This document shows positions 33,231 to 34,595 of a DNA stretch of 34,595 bases, in pieces; positions within the stretch are counted from its first letter, which is position 1, and each line of letters opens with the position of its first letter. Under the pieces are notes generated by a model that had not been told where the DNA came from, did not search any database, and was given only the letters and a program-made list of their open reading frames with translations. Location of the stretch: NCBI GenBank assembly GCA_902787185.1, contig CADAFP010000032.1, positions 1 through 34,595 on the forward strand, given 5' to 3'. This DNA comes from an uncultured Bacteroidales bacterium. GTDB taxonomy: Bacteria > Bacteroidota > Bacteroidia > Bacteroidales > Muribaculaceae. A program made the position numbers and the translations under genes.

Positions 33231-33405
33231 CATTGTCATGATTCATTATTCATTGGTGTATGTACATTCTCGACAGATAGGCCTCACAGGGCGCGTGCCA
33301 CTTGGAATGGAACCAAGTTGCTGCTTCTTCCATTATCTCGGGCTTCTCTCGCAGTGTTATGTACTTGTAGTCACACATCTGTCGTTTACTGTATGGTTTT
33401 TCTAT

Positions 33406-33585
33406 GAGGGTGCGTCATAATTGCAACTCGGTAATATAACCGTGCTATCGCACGGGAAATTAAACAAATTTTTAAATTAAAATTGGCATTATTGTCATAT
33501 TAATAAAATTTTTATAATTAATTTGCTTTAATTTCCCGCCCACAGGGCGGTTATAGTTCTAGCCTTTGAATTATGACACACCTCC
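33406..33585. mobile_element. 180-bp MITE-like element with imperfect terminal inverted repeats
   Basis: The ends at 33406-33422 and 33569-33585 are 17-nt inverted repeats with only three mismatches; the inner 13 nt differ once (GTGCGTCATAATT against GTGTGTCATAATT). Inside each end is a hairpin: CCGTGC-TATC-GCACGG (33440-33455) and CCGCCC-ACA-GGGCGG (33536-33550). GAAATTAAA and TTTAATTTC arms lie on the inner side of each. The core is AT-rich and non-coding. No clear target-site duplication was found. The arrangement suggests a non-autonomous transposable element or a cruciform regulatory/terminator unit. Confidence 0.75.
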
Positions 33586-33596
33586 ATAACTGATAA

Positions 33597-34424
33597 TTAT
33601 TCTATCGGGATTTGGATAATTGAGAGCCATTTTTCGGGGTCTTCCTGATTCCATGCACCATCAACGTAGCATGTGCGAGGATGACCAGCGATTTTGTAGT
33701 CCTGCTCCTCCAAATAGCAGAAGGCTTCGGTGTAGGACTCATAGAAACGCTCATAGGGACCGATATGCTTCATGCAGAGCGCCTTGGGTATGGCTGGCAG
33801 GCGTTTAAACTGGATGATGTCGCTGCTGATGCCCATTTCTTCGACCTGTTCGCAATACTCGATGTCGATGTCTGTCGGTTTGAATTCCTTGTTGTGCTCG
33901 ATGGTGAAGCAGTAGCCAGGAGGCGGGCACTTGCAGCCCAGGCGTTGCATCTCGGGAGCTATCTTGTTGACACACAAAGGCCCCAGGGCAGCGTAATCAG
34001 GGATTTCTTCACGATGACTTGCCACAATGATTTCTGGCAATGACTGAATGCTGAATTTTTCCATTGTCTTCATTTCTTTGCGAGAGTTCCTCCAGTCGAG
34101 CAGTCGTTCACGACGGGCTACCAGTTGCTGCAACCGCGCTTCCGTGTCCTTGATCTTCGTGTCAAGTTGGCAGATGCTGGGGGTATGCGAATCGTCTTGG
34201 TACAGTTCCTTAATCTCGTCCAGCGTGAATCCGAGCCGTTGCAGATCGCGGATGGCTTGCAGTTTCTGCATCTGGTCGATGCTGTAGTAGCGATATCCCG
34301 TCCACTCGTCCACCTCATCAGGTAGGAGTAATCCCTTCTGCTCATAGTGACGCAAAGTCTTTACAGTAACCTGCATCAGCCTTGAGAACTCTCCTATTTT
34401 TAATTTTGTTTTCTTACTTATCAT
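33597..34424 (-). CDS. MerR family regulator with GyrI-like effector-binding domain
   Basis: This 275-residue protein has an N-terminal MerR helix-turn-helix (KIGEFSRLMQVTVKTLRHYEQKGLL, then WTGYRYYSIDQM) and a dimerisation coiled coil (about 85-115). The C-terminal GyrI/BmrR-like effector-binding domain (about 125-275) includes HIGPYERFYESYTEAFCYLEEQ. Such proteins are activated by small hydrophobic or cationic drugs and usually control a transporter gene. No transporter is adjacent within the window, so the target is unknown. The promoter at 34450-34482 fits the start. Confidence 0.92.
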   Translation of the reverse strand: MISKKTKLKIGEFSRLMQVTVKTLRHYEQKGLLLPDEVDEWTGYRYYSIDQMQKLQAIRDLQRLGFTLDEIKELYQDDSHTPSICQLDTKIKDTEARLQQLVARRERLLDWRNSRKEMKTMEKFSIQSLPEIIVASHREEIPDYAALGPLCVNKIAPEMQRLGCKCPPPGYCFTIEHNKEFKPTDIDIEYCEQVEEMGISSDIIQFKRLPAIPKALCMKHIGPYERFYESYTEAFCYLEEQDYKIAGHPRTCYVDGAWNQEDPEKWLSIIQIPIE

Positions 34425-34449
34425 CGTACGACATTTTGCTAAGCGACCA

Positions 34450-34482
34450 CAAAATTATGGTATGCCCTAAGGGACGAGTCAA
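34450..34482 (-). promoter_or_regulatory. Sigma-ABfr-type promoter of the MerR regulator
   Basis: The reverse strand reads TAATTTTG (complement of 34450-34457) with TTG (complement of 34480-34482) about 22 nt upstream. The leader would be about 20 nt. Confidence 0.6.
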
Positions 34483-34519
34483 GTATCAACAATGGATTTA
34501 ACACAAGTTTAACAGTTGT

Positions 34520-34595
34520 CTAATTCTTCATTCGCTGCTGCGCTTCCTTGCCTGCTCCTGTGCCTTTATACTTGCTGCGGGTGGCATTCAGGCGG
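34520..34595 (-). CDS. 3' end of an unidentified gene (partial)
   Basis: On the reverse strand an open frame enters from the right edge and ends at TAG 34520-34522, encoding a basic, polar C-terminus: RLNATRSKYKGTG, then AGKEAQQRMKN. It has the codon use of neighbouring genes. The family cannot be identified from 24 residues. Confidence 0.5.
   Translation of the reverse strand, partial: RLNATRSKYKGTGAGKEAQQRMKN

Noticed and set aside
33240-33405. Short ORFs (33120-33407 and 33238-33420) upstream of the GNAT gene
   Set aside because: Composition is non-coding-like, there is no recognisable domain, and one overlaps the GNAT coding region antisense. I see nothing else in this stretch.

Overview
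The window looks like a chromosomal segment of a Bacteroidales bacterium (Prevotellaceae or Muribaculaceae-like; genus not resolvable by eye). The reasons are the repeated -7 promoter element TAnnTTTG, often with a TTTG about 20 nt upstream; weak or absent Shine-Dalgarno sequences; moderately GC-rich genes separated by AT-rich spacers; and families typical of the phylum (DUF3667, DUF4924, surface lipoproteins, and an ECF sigma factor followed by an anti-sigma/beta-barrel protein). No rRNA, tRNA, CRISPR array or intact transposase was seen.

Layout. 1-1.8 kb: a two-gene reverse-strand membrane operon (DUF3667 and a DUF308-like protein), divergent from a YegS-type lipid kinase. 2.9-7.9 kb: a glycogen cluster (debranching enzyme, glycogen synthase, GH57 amylase) in which the last two genes look damaged: an internal out-of-frame deletion in the synthase, and a lost stop in the GH57 gene that lets it run antisense through a small regulator. 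7.7-8.6 kb: that winged-helix regulator and its membrane-protein partner. 8.8-9.15 kb: a non-coding element of nested inverted repeats and triloop hairpins. 9.3-14.9 kb: a 1873-residue alpha-2-macroglobulin-like protein without a thioester but with a TonB-box/SusC-like motif. 15-20 kb: a possible small RNA, an ABC-F ATPase, an AT-rich acyltransferase, a GNAT enzyme and a secreted protein of unknown function. 20.1-26.3 kb: a Crp-like regulator, DUF4924, rfbD, prfC, then an APH-kinase/RapZ-C fusion translationally coupled to a MurU-like nucleotidyltransferase, probably a peptidoglycan-sugar recycling pair. 26.4-30.7 kb: an FMN-binding protein, ECF sigma and anti-sigma/barrel pair, a 2H phosphoesterase and a surface serpin lipoprotein. 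30.8-34.6 kb: an adhesin-E-like secreted protein, a short promoter-terminator unit that may be a tiny RNA, a DUF362 lipoprotein, a GNAT enzyme, a 180-bp MITE-like element, a MerR/GyrI regulator and the 3' end of an unidentified gene.

The most unusual signal is in the spacers. At least six intergenic places carry short degenerate tandem arrays of 7-, 8- or 9-bp units (ACTARRR, GTTAACA, CTAACTC, TCTAGAnnn, ACGCYAAG). They begin at or inside a stop codon or end at the next start codon. One pair lies in inverted orientation around a bidirectional terminator. Together with the hairpin-rich element at 8.8 kb and the MITE-like element at 33.4 kb, these are the main things not explained by ordinary genes.
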